A model generated the notes under the pieces. It made no database searches, was not told where the DNA came from, and saw only the letters and a program-made list of their open reading frames with translations. Made by a program: the position numbers and the translations under genes. Positions 23,241-35,029 of a stretch of DNA of 64,000 nt are shown piece by piece. The DNA is from Helopsaltes ochotensis (taxonomy: Eukaryota; Chordata; Aves; Passeriformes; Locustellidae), in the NCBI GenBank assembly GCA_013400155.1, contig VXBM01000770.1, positions 124,001 through 188,000 of the forward strand, written 5' to 3'. Positions within the stretch are counted from its first letter, which is position 1. Every line of letters starts with the position of its first letter.

Positions 23241-23680
23241 AGCGGACTTTCACAGGCAGTTTCTCTACTCTGGCAGCAATGTCTTTCCACTCTTCAGCAG
23301 CCCAGATTGGTTTTCATCTACACTGCCAATTAGCCTTTTTCCACCTTTTCTGCCAGCCCCACAGAGCATTGGCTACTATCCATGAATCAGTGCAGAAGTA
23401 GAGCTTTGGCCACTTCTCTCTTTCAGCAATGTCCAGGGCCAGTTGAACAACTTTTGAGTTCAGCAAGTTGGCTTTACCCACCTTCTCTTTCAGCAGCTTA
23501 TGCAACCTGTCGTGTGGAGCTCTACACGGCTGCTTTCTACTTTTGTTTCATCCCTGCAATACGACAAGAACCATCTGTAAAAAGAATGTAACGTTTCTTC
23601 TGCTGGCAGTTGGTTGTATGGTGGGGCTTCTTCAGCATGTGTCACTTACTCTTGTTCCTCTTCATCAGTGAGACTAAAGT
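23241..23680 (-). pseudogene. Endogenous retroviral RNase H region (degraded)
   Basis: Short minus-strand frames contain KLYFCTDSWIVANALWGW, in which the Thr-Asp-Ser matches the catalytic Asp region of RNase H, and LNSKVVQLALDIAEREKWP. The frame is broken between this and the upstream reverse-transcriptase connection region. Confidence 0.6.
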
Positions 23681-25053
23681 TTTCACCTTCAGGCCAATTT
23701 GTGATTATCTCCCAAAAACCAGGACAATTCAGTTTTCCAACAAGGGCGTGCTGTGAGAAGAGAGCAATCCACTTACTCCGTGTGGCATTGATGGCATGGT
23801 GGGTAGCGGGAACCTTTCCTTTAAACATCCACCCCAGCACCAGTCGTTGGGGTGCCAGGAGGAGTTGTGTTTCAGTGCCTATTACCTCTGAGGCGGCTTG
23901 GACTCCTTCATAGGCTGCTAAAATTTCCTTCTCTATGGGAGTGTAGTTGGCCTCAGCCCCTCTGTAGCTTCGACTCCAGAATCCCAGTGGTCGGCCTCGA
24001 GTCTCCCCAGGCACCTTCTGCCAAAGGCTCCAGGACAGGCCATTGTTCCCGGCTGCAGAGTAGAGCACATTCTTTACCTCCGGTCCTGTCCTGACTGGGC
24101 CAACTGCATAAGTGATCTCCTGCTTGATCTGGGCAAAGGCTTGTTGCTGTTCAGGGCACCAGTGGAAATCGTTTTTCTTGCAGGTAACCAGGTAGAGAGA
24201 GCTCACAATCTGGCTGTACTCAGGAATGTGCATTCTCCAAAAGCCTATGGCACTCAGAAAAGCTTGTGTTTCCTTCTTGTTGGTTGGTGGAGACATTGCT
24301 ATGATCTGTTGATGATATCAGTGAGAATCTGATGCTGCCCATCTTCTCATTTTATTCCCAGGAACTGCATCTCTCGAGCAGGTCTCTTAACTTTGCTCTT
24401 CTCGATGGTGAAGCCAGCTTTCAGGAGAATCTGGATGATCTTCTCTCCTTTCTCAAACACTTCAGCTGCAGTGTTCCCCTACACAATGATGTCATCAATG
24501 TACTGCAGATGTTCTGGAGCCTCACCTTTTTCTAGTGCAGCCTGAATCAGTCCATGGCAGATGGTGGGGCTGTGTGTCCACCCCTGGGGCAGTTGGTTCC
24601 AGGTGTACTGCATTCCTCTCCAGGTGAAAGCAAACTGAAGCCTGCATTCTGCAGCCAGAGGAATGGAGAAAAATGCATTTGCTATGTCAATGGTGGCATA
24701 CCACTTCGCTGCCTTGGACTCCAGCTCGTACTGGAGCTCCAACATGTCCGGCACAGCAGCGCTCAGCGGTGGAGTCACTTCATTCAATGCACGATAGTCC
24801 ACAGTCATTCAGTGAAAACATAAACTTAGTTCTAACAAAAGCAAAAAATTACTTGATACTTAAATCTGCTAATTTTCTTTCACAGAAGCTATATAAATCT
24901 AGGCTTGGGACAATAAAATTATATTAACATTAATTCTCTGTGTGGTTTCAAGAGATAGCAAGTTTTGAGTCAGAAGTTACTTTAGCATGAGAGGGTTAGG
25001 TCTTTCATTCCAGTGGTAACCTTTTCACATCAGGGAAATAGCAAGGTATGAGC
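23681..25053 (-). pseudogene. Endogenous retroviral reverse transcriptase region, copy 1
   Basis: Minus-strand frames encode the start of the RT fingers/palm (MTVDYRALNEVTPPL at 24808), the catalytic YIDD motif near 24495, and a connection/RNase H start (ANYTPIEKEILAAYEG at ~23900). Stops occur directly after the YIDD segment and at ~24340. Class is uncertain; the lack of any env-like frame downstream and the style of the RT resemble ERV-L-like elements. The 1,373-base block 23681-25053 recurs identically at 25109-26481. Confidence 0.75.
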
Positions 25054-25108
25054 NNNNNNNNNNNNNNNNNNNNNNNNNNNNNNNNNNNNNNNNNNNNNNN
25101 NNNNNNNN
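25054..25108. other. Assembly gap (55 N)
   Basis: A run of N at a contig junction. The bases immediately left and right of it are the two ends of the same repeated block. Confidence 0.99.
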
Positions 25109-26481
25109 TTTCACCTTCAGGCCAATTTGTGATTATCTCCCAAAAACCAGGACAATTCAGTTTTCCAACAAGGGCGTGCTGTGAGAAGAGAGCAATCCAC
25201 TTACTCCGTGTGGCATTGATGGCATGGTGGGTAGCGGGAACCTTTCCTTTAAACATCCACCCCAGCACCAGTCGTTGGGGTGCCAGGAGGAGTTGTGTTT
25301 CAGTGCCTATTACCTCTGAGGCGGCTTGGACTCCTTCATAGGCTGCTAAAATTTCCTTCTCTATGGGAGTGTAGTTGGCCTCAGCCCCTCTGTAGCTTCG
25401 ACTCCAGAATCCCAGTGGTCGGCCTCGAGTCTCCCCAGGCACCTTCTGCCAAAGGCTCCAGGACAGGCCATTGTTCCCGGCTGCAGAGTAGAGCACATTC
25501 TTTACCTCCGGTCCTGTCCTGACTGGGCCAACTGCATAAGTGATCTCCTGCTTGATCTGGGCAAAGGCTTGTTGCTGTTCAGGGCACCAGTGGAAATCGT
25601 TTTTCTTGCAGGTAACCAGGTAGAGAGAGCTCACAATCTGGCTGTACTCAGGAATGTGCATTCTCCAAAAGCCTATGGCACTCAGAAAAGCTTGTGTTTC
25701 CTTCTTGTTGGTTGGTGGAGACATTGCTATGATCTGTTGATGATATCAGTGAGAATCTGATGCTGCCCATCTTCTCATTTTATTCCCAGGAACTGCATCT
25801 CTCGAGCAGGTCTCTTAACTTTGCTCTTCTCGATGGTGAAGCCAGCTTTCAGGAGAATCTGGATGATCTTCTCTCCTTTCTCAAACACTTCAGCTGCAGT
25901 GTTCCCCTACACAATGATGTCATCAATGTACTGCAGATGTTCTGGAGCCTCACCTTTTTCTAGTGCAGCCTGAATCAGTCCATGGCAGATGGTGGGGCTG
26001 TGTGTCCACCCCTGGGGCAGTTGGTTCCAGGTGTACTGCATTCCTCTCCAGGTGAAAGCAAACTGAAGCCTGCATTCTGCAGCCAGAGGAATGGAGAAAA
26101 ATGCATTTGCTATGTCAATGGTGGCATACCACTTCGCTGCCTTGGACTCCAGCTCGTACTGGAGCTCCAACATGTCCGGCACAGCAGCGCTCAGCGGTGG
26201 AGTCACTTCATTCAATGCACGATAGTCCACAGTCATTCAGTGAAAACATAAACTTAGTTCTAACAAAAGCAAAAAATTACTTGATACTTAAATCTGCTAA
26301 TTTTCTTTCACAGAAGCTATATAAATCTAGGCTTGGGACAATAAAATTATATTAACATTAATTCTCTGTGTGGTTTCAAGAGATAGCAAGTTTTGAGTCA
26401 GAAGTTACTTTAGCATGAGAGGGTTAGGTCTTTCATTCCAGTGGTAACCTTTTCACATCAGGGAAATAGCAAGGTATGAGC
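25109..26481 (-). pseudogene. Endogenous retroviral reverse transcriptase region, copy 2 (probable assembly duplicate)
   Basis: It has the same reverse-transcriptase frames as at 23681-25053, with the same stops, offset by exactly 1,428 bases. The copies begin and end precisely at the N gap, so this is more likely an unmerged contig overlap than a biological duplication. Confidence 0.8.
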
Positions 26482-26599
26482 TGTTCTTTCAGTTTCTCTA
26501 AGTAGGAAAAGGGTACTTTGAAAAAACATATCAGTTAATTTCTGCTTGAAAGGCTGGCTTAGAATTTAGAATTATTACAGGAGCATCTATTCACAAAAA

Positions 26600-28400
26600 G
26601 CAATCAGAGTAATGCAGGAATCACAAGGTGGTATGGTAAAAAAGACAGTTATTATAGTGAGGGTCTGGCATAGTGGTAGCACAGGCACAACAACAGTACT
26701 GAGCCCCAAATCATGCAGTAATTGCCATCTGAATAATAAAACCCAAAAAGTTTTATGGACCAGCTGCAGAAATGGCATGCGTAGCCCACAGTTGTTTCCA
26801 CACAAGGTGGTACAAATGCTGCAGTTTCCCCAAGGAAGGGGTTACCCGTTTAGCCACTTCCTTTCTCCAGCACAGCATCAGCTCACGAGAGCCCACAGCA
26901 GATGGGAACCCTGGCTGCAGCGGGAGTCGCAGGACTGGCGCGGATCGGGGGCTGTGCTGAGGTGGCTCACAGGGCTCTGCCAGAGCACAAGATGGCGGCC
27001 GCACCTCACAGGGCAAAGCCTGCCATGTGCGGGGAGTAGGGACGCAATGCTGCCCCCGCTGGCACTGCCCCTGCTGGCACCACCAGACTCCCTTTGTTGC
27101 TTCCTCACTGCCCACACAGAGAGAGCTGTGGATGTCTCACTGGACCCCCTGCAAAGGTGGCCCGCTGCTTGCTGCTGCCCTCTCTCCGCTGTGCCATGTG
27201 GTCAGTGGCACGGCCATGTGGTCGCTGCCATGTGCTCAGTGCCACGTGCTTGCTGTGTAGCAGCCCCTGCGGCCCCCCTCCTGCCACCTCTGCTGTCGCC
27301 GCTCCATTCTTGAAGAGGACAAATGGAGAGGGAGCATGCTATCAGAAACGGCTTTCCCGGCTCCAGCTACTGGCCTGTGACATGGCTCCAGCTGATGTCG
27401 CATTGTGTGGGCGGTGCAAGCCCTTTTGTGATACTGTCAGGGTCCCCTCCAGGACTGAACAGATCGAGGGGCCAGGGGCTATTTTCTGTTTTTCCTCCAG
27501 GAGCCCGGCAGACTTAGGGTCCTTCGCTGGTGGCGCAGAAGGGGTCAACACAGCTGCCGCGGTGGTTGCTATGTGACATGGTTCAGCGTTGGCATGCGGT
27601 TCCACTCTGCTTTGCTGCTCTCTGGGGCTGCCTGCGGTGGTTGCTATGCGACGTAAATTGGTGCCTGCGGGTCTCCGGGGCCGCTCACTGCTGGCTGCGT
27701 CCCCCAGCCTCTTGGGCACTAACAGCGATGCTGGCTGCCGCGGCGTTCCCCAGGCTTCTCAAGTCCTGACTGCAGACGCGGTGGTATGTGGCATTTTGCA
27801 GCCCCGAGGGCCAGCGGCTCCTATGCATTGCACAGGCACATGCAGTGCTGAGAGGGCTCTGGCAGCAGGGCTACCGGCTTCTCTTCTGGCGTCTGGCGCC
27901 ATGATGCTTCCGGGTTCTGGCACACTTCCAGGCTCTGGTGGGCGCACCGAAGGTAACGCCAGGTGCCACATTGAGGGTGATTCCGGCTGCTGCTACAGCG
28001 TGCCCAGCGTGGCATCCCCTCCCCCAAGGGCTGCTTCCCACGCTCTGCCATTTTGAGACGTTTTGGCGGGCTGCACCCATGGCGTGCAGGCTCTGCCCTC
28101 TTGAGTGGGCAGCTCCCACGCCACGTGGCAACCACCATCTTGGGTGAGTGATTCTTGTGCCATGTGGTGTCCACCATCTTGGGGCTTCTTCCGTGCTCAC
28201 GCCATGCGCTCTTCCCCATTTTGAGTGATCAGCAGAGGCCTCTTTGCAGCCACTTTTGCGTTTCTCTTGGATTTTATCAATTTTAAAGTGTCCTTTAATA
28301 ACCTCCAGGTAGGTAAAACACTTTCAGCAATTTCGTTTGCAGAAATTGTACCACTCATTGTTCTCAGCAGTAGCTCACCCATTTTATGTCCTCTTCTAGA
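26600..28400 (-). mobile_element. GC-rich, repeat-bearing block upstream of pol, possible gag/leader relic
   Basis: By position (5' of pol in minus sense) this could be the gag part of the same retrovirus. A minus frame at 28403-28197 (LRTMSGTISANEIAESVLPT, then KLIKSKRNAKVAAKRP) has gag-matrix-like character, but I cannot confirm it. The block is CpG-rich and contains degenerate tandem units with 'accatcttggg' at 28040-28220 and a pair of 'gcggtggttgctatg' repeats at 27558 and 27632. Confidence 0.3.
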
Positions 28401-28640
28401 CAATTACAGCTCCTTGGCTGTCCGGCAGCTCTCTGGCTGTGTTCCTTCATACAGCTCTGTAGGCTGGTTTTTTCCTCACACAGCTCTAGCTGTTTTACAT
28501 TGTATCTCTGACTGATAGCTCTCTGGCTTTTCTTTCACACGGCTCTCTAGGCTGTACTTATATCACACTGCTCAGGCTGCTTCTTTTGCTGTAACAGCTC
28601 ATTGGCTGTCCCTCTCTGATGCTCTGTCTCCTTTGTTTTT
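28400..28640 (+). repeat. Degenerate tandem repeat with 'agctctctggctgt' units
   Basis: About seven units spaced 30-45 bases share the core cagctc(t)...ggctgt: cagctccttggctgtccgg, cagctctctggctgtgttcc, cagctctgtaggctgg, cagctctagctgt, tagctctctggctttt, cggctctctaggctgt, cagctcattggctgtcc. It lies between the LTR-like block and the putative gag/leader. Confidence 0.7.
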
Positions 28641-28654
28641 TCATTACTTAGTTA

Positions 28655-29010
28655 TCATCTTCACGTCAGAGGTCGCAATTGAGGGAGACGGAGAGATGAC
28701 ACAACATCAGGGTTTCATGCAGTAGAGAGAGTTTTTAATGGTCTGCGTACCTTTTATATAGGCTATTCAAAAAAACCCTGATTGGCTATGATTGGTCACC
28801 ACCCAACTCACTGACCAATAGCTGCCTGCTTATGTTTAACCAGGGATTGGCTGGCATCTGCTCTCTGTAGCCAACCCCCCCCTTCCCTTATGAATCATAC
28901 AGTCCAGCTGTATGCTGTCATATAGAACGTCAGGCCAGCCCTCATGCTCTTGATCCATGGACATGATGGATGGACAGAACTGTCAGCAAACAGGTGTCAC
29001 AGGCTGTAGC
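28655..29010 (-). mobile_element. Putative LTR (5' LTR of the retrovirus or solo)
   Basis: In minus sense it has CCAAT-type boxes (from cctgattggctatgattgg, ~28780), a TATA box (cctatataaaagg, from 28750) and then a transcribed-leader-like part down to ~28660. The order fits U3-R-U5 of a minus-strand LTR facing the retroviral relic. Boundaries are not defined. Confidence 0.5.
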
Positions 29011-31689
29011 CACCTTACCCCTTCAGCCAATGCAGGGATATAAAACAGGCAGTGTGTTTTATATCACTGGATTGGGGGGTGATATCACTGCATAAGAGGG
29101 ACACTTATCAGCCACAGCTTTTACCAGTGTCAGTCTCAGGCTGAACAGCTGCTTCAGGCCTGCAAGACAAGGACCAAAACCAAACCAGTCAGTGAGTAGG
29201 GGATAAGAGCTGCAAACTGAAGAAAGGAGAAACTATAGTGGTGTCACCCTTGGAGAGAAGTACACTGTCATCAGTGGTCTCACCTTGGTGCTCATGGACT
29301 GAGGATGCAGCAGTTCAGCCCCTCCAAGGCCTGGGGACTGCAGAACAGCTTTGGGACAAACTAGTCACAGAGCCCTTTGCACACTTATGGCTCCATCCCA
29401 AATGCTCATCTTGTCACTGGTGCAAAGTCCAAAAGCCTTCAGTCCCCCAAGCTGAACCTTGCAGCAGTGAGCTGTGACAGCACAGTGAGCTGTGTTCATG
29501 CTGGGAGCAAGCAGCAGCCACAGCAGAACTGCTGTCAATGGCCTTTCCAGCATGCAGGGCTTAGTGCCCAGTCCTGAGGGACATGCCAGGTAGGCTGATC
29601 CAGCTCTGGTCCATCAGCCTGGCTCACTCTGGGTCCCTAAGCCCGCTGTGAAGTGGCTCAGCAACAGAAAAAAACCCTTTCCCTCTCCCCTCAGGTGTAG
29701 CCCTCAGCACACTGTCTGAAGACAGCTCAGATAAGCGAGAACAAGCTGCAGTGCCTGCAGGCCAAGGCATGCTGGACAGACTCCAGGCTTTACCAAAGGC
29801 TCTGCTGCCACCCAGGGATCACACATTGGGAATGGGCTCTCCATTTCCATGGAGATTGCCAGACAAGCCACTGTACCATCCCTCAGACACCAGGTGAATG
29901 ACAGAAGCCATTCTGCCAATCACTCATGAGACACTCCCTTCACACAGGGAGAAAATGACACCGCACCTTCCTCAAGCTCTTCTCCTCCCACAGGGTCACA
30001 GCTCCTGCCCCACATTAATAAGGAAAATATCCCAGAACCCCTTGTGTTCCTTCACATACCTATCTGCACATCTTCCCCCATCCCCAGCCCTCTCCTGCCC
30101 CACAGCACACCTCCCACAGGGTGCCACCAACACTAGGGGGAGCTGCCAATGGTTGTTTTCTCACTCCAACACATTAAGGATGTAGCTGAGCTTAGCATGC
30201 TGAGTCCAGAAGTGCACGGAAAGAGAGGAAAGGGAGGCAACAAGAGCAATAGCCAAGGCAAGAAGCCCACAGAGAATGATTGAATGTTACTTTACCAGTA
30301 ACAGTTGTGGTGTCTTCTGGAAGCAGACTGGCACCCTGTCTTCTTTCACACAGGTCTGTGTCTACTGTCTGCTGAACTGCTTGATCTGGAAGCAGAACAG
30401 AGAGAGCTGTACCCCTGTAAACTCTGTGCAGGTGTCAGCAAGCCCATTGTGAACTGCTGTACACACTGATTATGTAAAATATGTGTACATTTAGTATCAG
30501 AAGGGGGTACATAAATAAGCTGTGGCATATAAGTAAGTTGTGGTTTCCAAATTTAAATTTGCAGGATGAGGAAGTTAATAAAGCAGCTTTACCTGGGTGT
30601 GATATAATAGAGAAAACTAAAATTAAGAAGGTTTCCTTCCCTTCAGCACATACAATACTACGTGGCTGTAGAGCTGGTCAAATCAATTTTGGCAACGGAT
30701 TTGTGTTAAAACAAAGCTCAGATTTAATTATTTGAATTTTTTGTCAAAAATGCCTGTTATGCTTGTGGGCAGTAACAATAAAAGTTTCCAAAAGCTTCCA
30801 AAAGCTCCCATCAGGAGTAATTGCGACTAATGTTTTGTGGAGGGCAGTTTTGGAACTCAGTTTCTGGGCCCCCTGCTTTCACATGGAAGAAAGGCAGTTT
30901 GTAAGAGGAGAATGTTAAATTTGATTTTGAAGTCGATGATATATTTGCAAATCAGTCTGATCAGGAAAAGTTTAGGAAAGGGATCCAGCACTCATAGAGT
31001 GGTCTGGCCTGGAGGAGAGTGACAGAAAGAAAGGGAAGGCAAGACTAAGGGTATCTGCTGCCTCAGGAGACCCTGGCAATTTTGCTTAGGTTGAGGATTG
31101 CCACCCCTTCTCCTTTTGCATGTGGCCCCACATGAAGACAGAGACAACCCTTGGACACACAACAGGTGCCATGTGCCAGGCGTGCCAGCCACAGAGCCAC
31201 GTGTCTCCAGGGTTATCTGCCAGGCCACTGGGACCATCCTACTGACTCCATTTCAGGGCTCTGCAGACACTGCATTCAGGAGAACCATCCTGGGGCATTA
31301 AGCCTAATGAATCTAATGCCCAAAGACAGCTCTTTGGTTTGCCGTAGGTTTGCTTCCTTCAAAAACAAGTGGGCCACAGGCAAATGCCCACTTGCCTGAT
31401 GGATAATGCAAGCACTTGGAGCTGGACTCTGGGTACTAAGAGGATTCTGAATTCTTGGTATTCAGGGTATGCAGATATTCATGCATGAGATGGCAAAGCC
31501 AGGACAGTCCCCATCACTCTTGGCTGAAGTGGCAGAAGCAAATGCCTGCATAGGAGAGGGAGATTTCAGCAGCCACAATCTTGTTTGGCTCGACTCCCCA
31601 GTCTCTTCCACAACATTCTCAGTGCTTCCAGAAGGAGTGTTGATTTTCCTGTTCAGAAACAAGACAAGAAAGGAATAACCCATCAAGTG
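29011..31689. other. Gene-poor stretch
   Basis: I see no convincing exon, RNA gene or named repeat. Frames are short and without domain likeness. A small direct repeat (ttccaaaagc twice) lies at 30787-30807. Confidence 0.35.
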
Positions 31690-31779
31690 CCCCTTGACCT
31701 AACCCATGGGTCTGAGACAGGACAAGAAATGAAGGACATTGAGGTGCTCAAACATGTTCAGAGAAGGGGAACAGAGCTG
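31690..31779 (+). repeat. CR1 fragment, left part, split by an LTR
   Basis: It ends with 'gaggtgctcaaacatgttca' and 'gagaaggggaacagagctg', the standard CR1 sequence that continues at 32344 with 'gctggagaaggctctggagc'. Confidence 0.75.
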
Positions 31780-32343
31780 TGTGACGATTCTGGCTTCTTT
31801 TCTCTGCCAAGGTCGGGATTAATACAGAAGAGTCGCAGTTTGTGTTCGGACTTGGATGTTTATTATTTTTTATCTATTCACAGACTCACGAGTCCTGAGC
31901 TCTAACTAGCAAGTTAGAGAAATGAGGTAAAATGGAGTACCTCTAACCCTTTCCAAGGTTATTTAAGTGCTAATCACCCAATAATGAGATGACACCTATA
32001 TTGTTTATACTTTTGACCCAATAATGACCACCCAAGGCCTGCAATGCGGGCCTTTTTTCACCCAATTACAGAAAATCACCTAAACCCATGAAGAAGAAGG
32101 AAGAAGGTGAAGAAGAAAGACCCAGACAATGCCCGAAGTCCTCCATCTTGACTTACATATATTACTATAGATTAAAATCTTAAATCTAAGTTTTTCACCC
32201 TGTGAGATCACACAGTACTATTCCAACTACACGCCCACAATCCTTGTGCTATCACTCAATCTCAGGAACCTGTTCCAAGGCCTCAAGTCAAATGTGGTGC
32301 TTGCTTGAGGGTCAGCACCTTTTAACACAGCCTGAAATTTTCA
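31780..32343 (-). mobile_element. Solo LTR inserted into a CR1 copy
   Basis: It starts TGTGACGATTC and ends AATTTTCA (TG...CA), with GCTG on both sides (31776-31779 and 32344-32347) as a 4-base target duplication. Removing it restores a continuous CR1 sequence. The minus-strand poly(A) signal (gatgtttattattttttat, ~31860) and TATA-like sequence give its orientation. Confidence 0.8.
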
Positions 32344-32780
32344 GCTGGAGAAGGCTCTGGAGCAGAAGTCTGATGAGGACTGGCTGAGGGAGCTGAGGAG
32401 GTTCAGCCTGGAGAAAAGGAGGCTCGGGGGGGCTTTGTGGCTCTACACAACTCCCTGACAGGAGGGGGCAGCTGGGGAGGGTCATGCTCTGCTCCCAGGG
32501 AGCAAGGGACAGGGCAGGGCGAAACAGCCTCAGGTTGTGCCAGGGGACCTTTAGGGGATATTGGGAAAACTTCTTTACAGAAAGGATTGAAAGCACTGGC
32601 ACAGGCTGCCCAGGGCAGTGGTGGAGTCCCCATCTCTGGGGGATTTAGAAGACCTGTGGATGCTGTACTTGAGGACATAGGTTAGAGCAAGCAGTGGTGA
32701 GTTAATGGTTGACTTGATGATTTTAAACGTCTTTTCTAACCTTAATGATTTCATGTTCTGTGAATCTATGATTCTATGAA
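32344..32780 (+). repeat. CR1 fragment, right part, with tail
   Basis: It continues the copy interrupted at 31779 and reaches a genuine CR1 end: 'aaccttaatgatttcatgtt' followed by tctatgattctatga. Confidence 0.85.
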
Positions 32781-33920
32781 GCAGTGGGGCTTTCCTGGTC
32801 ATAGCTTTGATTAACACAACACCATGGGGTCTGAACTGTCCCTCCTGCTCTCAAGCACCATCATGGCTGTTTTCAGAGACCCTACCCAGAAGTGTGATAT
32901 CCAACCCAGCCCAAGGCCTTCAGTTATGCTGCTGTGAAACCACCTCAAGAACTAAGTTATTCTTCTCAGGGTCTTTTTTTTTCCTTAAAACAGATAACTT
33001 CCCTCAAAAGATAACTGTACAAATTGGCACTGTTTGCTCCAGAGTTTGGGGAAAAGAGCAAGAAAAGCACAGTTCAGTCTTCTGATAAACACCACTAGTG
33101 TGACTGACATGAACACAGAAAATAACAATGCTGCCCCCAAACCTGTAAACAAAATTATTATGAGTGATATGTTTCAAATAAGCAAATATTAGAATTAGAG
33201 ATTTCTGTAAAAGAAAGGAGTGAACTCTAACAAAACACAAGTGTTGGCACTCAAACCCAGCTAAACACACAGTCTTCTGGCAGCTGCATCAGACCTGCCT
33301 GCAGACATGTCCAAGTCTTCAGGAGCTGGATCTCACACTCCTGCACTGAAAGAACAGATCCAGGAACCCGCTCATTTGGACCTTAATGCCTAATGAGACT
33401 TTCCTAATTCCAGCTGAATGATGAATGTAGATACCTCAAAATGCAGATGTCATTTCCTAATCAATTCAACTCAGCAGCCACAGTGTATCTGGAAAAAAGG
33501 TGAATTTGGAAAGGAAATGGGGAAAATGATCCTACAAATTTCCTCAGGAGTTCTGAATTTATCAATGGCAAGACTGACTATACTGATCCCACAGGTCCTG
33601 AAGTATTTGATGCTTTATTACTTGGGATAACAAAGTAAATCACAACTCAGCATCCATGAAGCAGCACCAAATTTTAAGTATTAAGAAAAAAGCTAAATTT
33701 AGAGAGAGAAAAATTAAGAACCTTTCAAAATCATAATAAAGAACCCTTTTTGTGCTCATAAGGGGGAAATAATAAACCTCTGATTTCATTTAATTCAGAT
33801 GAAAACTTGTTGCAGTGGGCAGGATGGTAGGAGTGCCACGACCTTCTCCAGGAAGCATCCTGAAAAGGTCATCCAGGTGGCACGGGCACGTCCACTGCCG
33901 CTCCAGTGATTTCAGCTCAG
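32781..33920. other. AT-rich intergenic DNA
   Basis: Nothing recognisable on either strand. Short frames only. Confidence 0.35.
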
Positions 33921-34396
33921 TTGTGAACAACAATCCCTTTGAGGTGACATGGAAGAATGGGATGGAGCCTTTCACTTGGAGTTCCTCAGCAGCCTTTATT
34001 CCAGGGGCAAAGAACTGAGAAGGGATTCAGAGGCGAAAGAACCACAGAGTGAGGGGAACAGGGATTTTATACAGGGAAGGTAGGGGACGGGGTTGAACAT
34101 CTGAGCCAATTGGCTGAGGGATTCAGGGGAGAACCAATCACCTGAGGGATTAAGGAAAGAACCAATCAATAGGGAGATCAGGGGAGGAGCAAAGGGTAAG
34201 TGCCAACGGGGTACAAAAGATTTACATAACTGTTGCAAAGCCTCTTGGGGGGGGTAACATATTTTCTCACCATAACTGAGAGGGCTGTCTACCAGGACTC
34301 CTCGCTTAGGAGGGATCACAACAGGCCTGAACCTAAGGGCTGCTCTTTCTCCAGGGGAGAGCGTTCCCATCACCATCAAGCTTAACAGCCTCCACA
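33921..34396 (-). mobile_element. Putative solo LTR with repeated CCAAT boxes
   Basis: The right end ccaca reads as a TGTGG start on the minus strand. It contains minus-strand AATAAA (cagcctttattcc, ~33993), a TATA box (ggattttatacaggg, ~34060) and three or four 'accaatca/agccaatt' boxes at 34108-34170. The left end is uncertain. Confidence 0.55.
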
Positions 34397-35029
34397 ACAA
34401 CTATCACCTGTAGTCCAATGCTGTGTCAAGTCCCTGCTGGCACTATCGTTTGTGCCCTCTGCTGTTGGCAGCTTCTTGCTGAGCCTTTTCTTCCATCAGT
34501 TTGGGTGCCCGCTGTTCTTTCCCTGCCCACCACAGGATCCAGCTCAGAAAATCTCATGTCTTTGGTAGGAAAAATCTGAATGCAGTGCACAAATCCCATT
34601 TTAATTCATCACAATCCATCACTCCCTACTGGAGCCATGCCCAAAGCTCCCTACTTTCCACATTGTCTCACATGCCTTGTATTCATCCTGCCTGTGCCTA
34701 ACCTGGTAAATGAGGATGAGTGAGGGAGGAGAGCTGAGCTGAAGCAAGATCCAAGTAGTGGGAGTCAGTTTGCAGGTCCAAGGGCTGAAGTTTCCTTTGG
34801 TCCTTCTCAGCAACTGCAGGTAGTACTGACAGCGCAGCATCCTGCAGTCTGTCCACCAAGTTACACTCCTGAGCTACTCACCAGGACCTGGACACAAGTG
34901 ACTTTGGAGCTCCCATGCTAAGGTTGCATGGAAGCCTTCATGTTAATGTTGATTTTGATTGATTTGTTTGTTTGGATTATACGGAAAGAGCTGAGCTCAG
35001 AATGCAGGTTAGAGGAGAGGATTCTCTCT

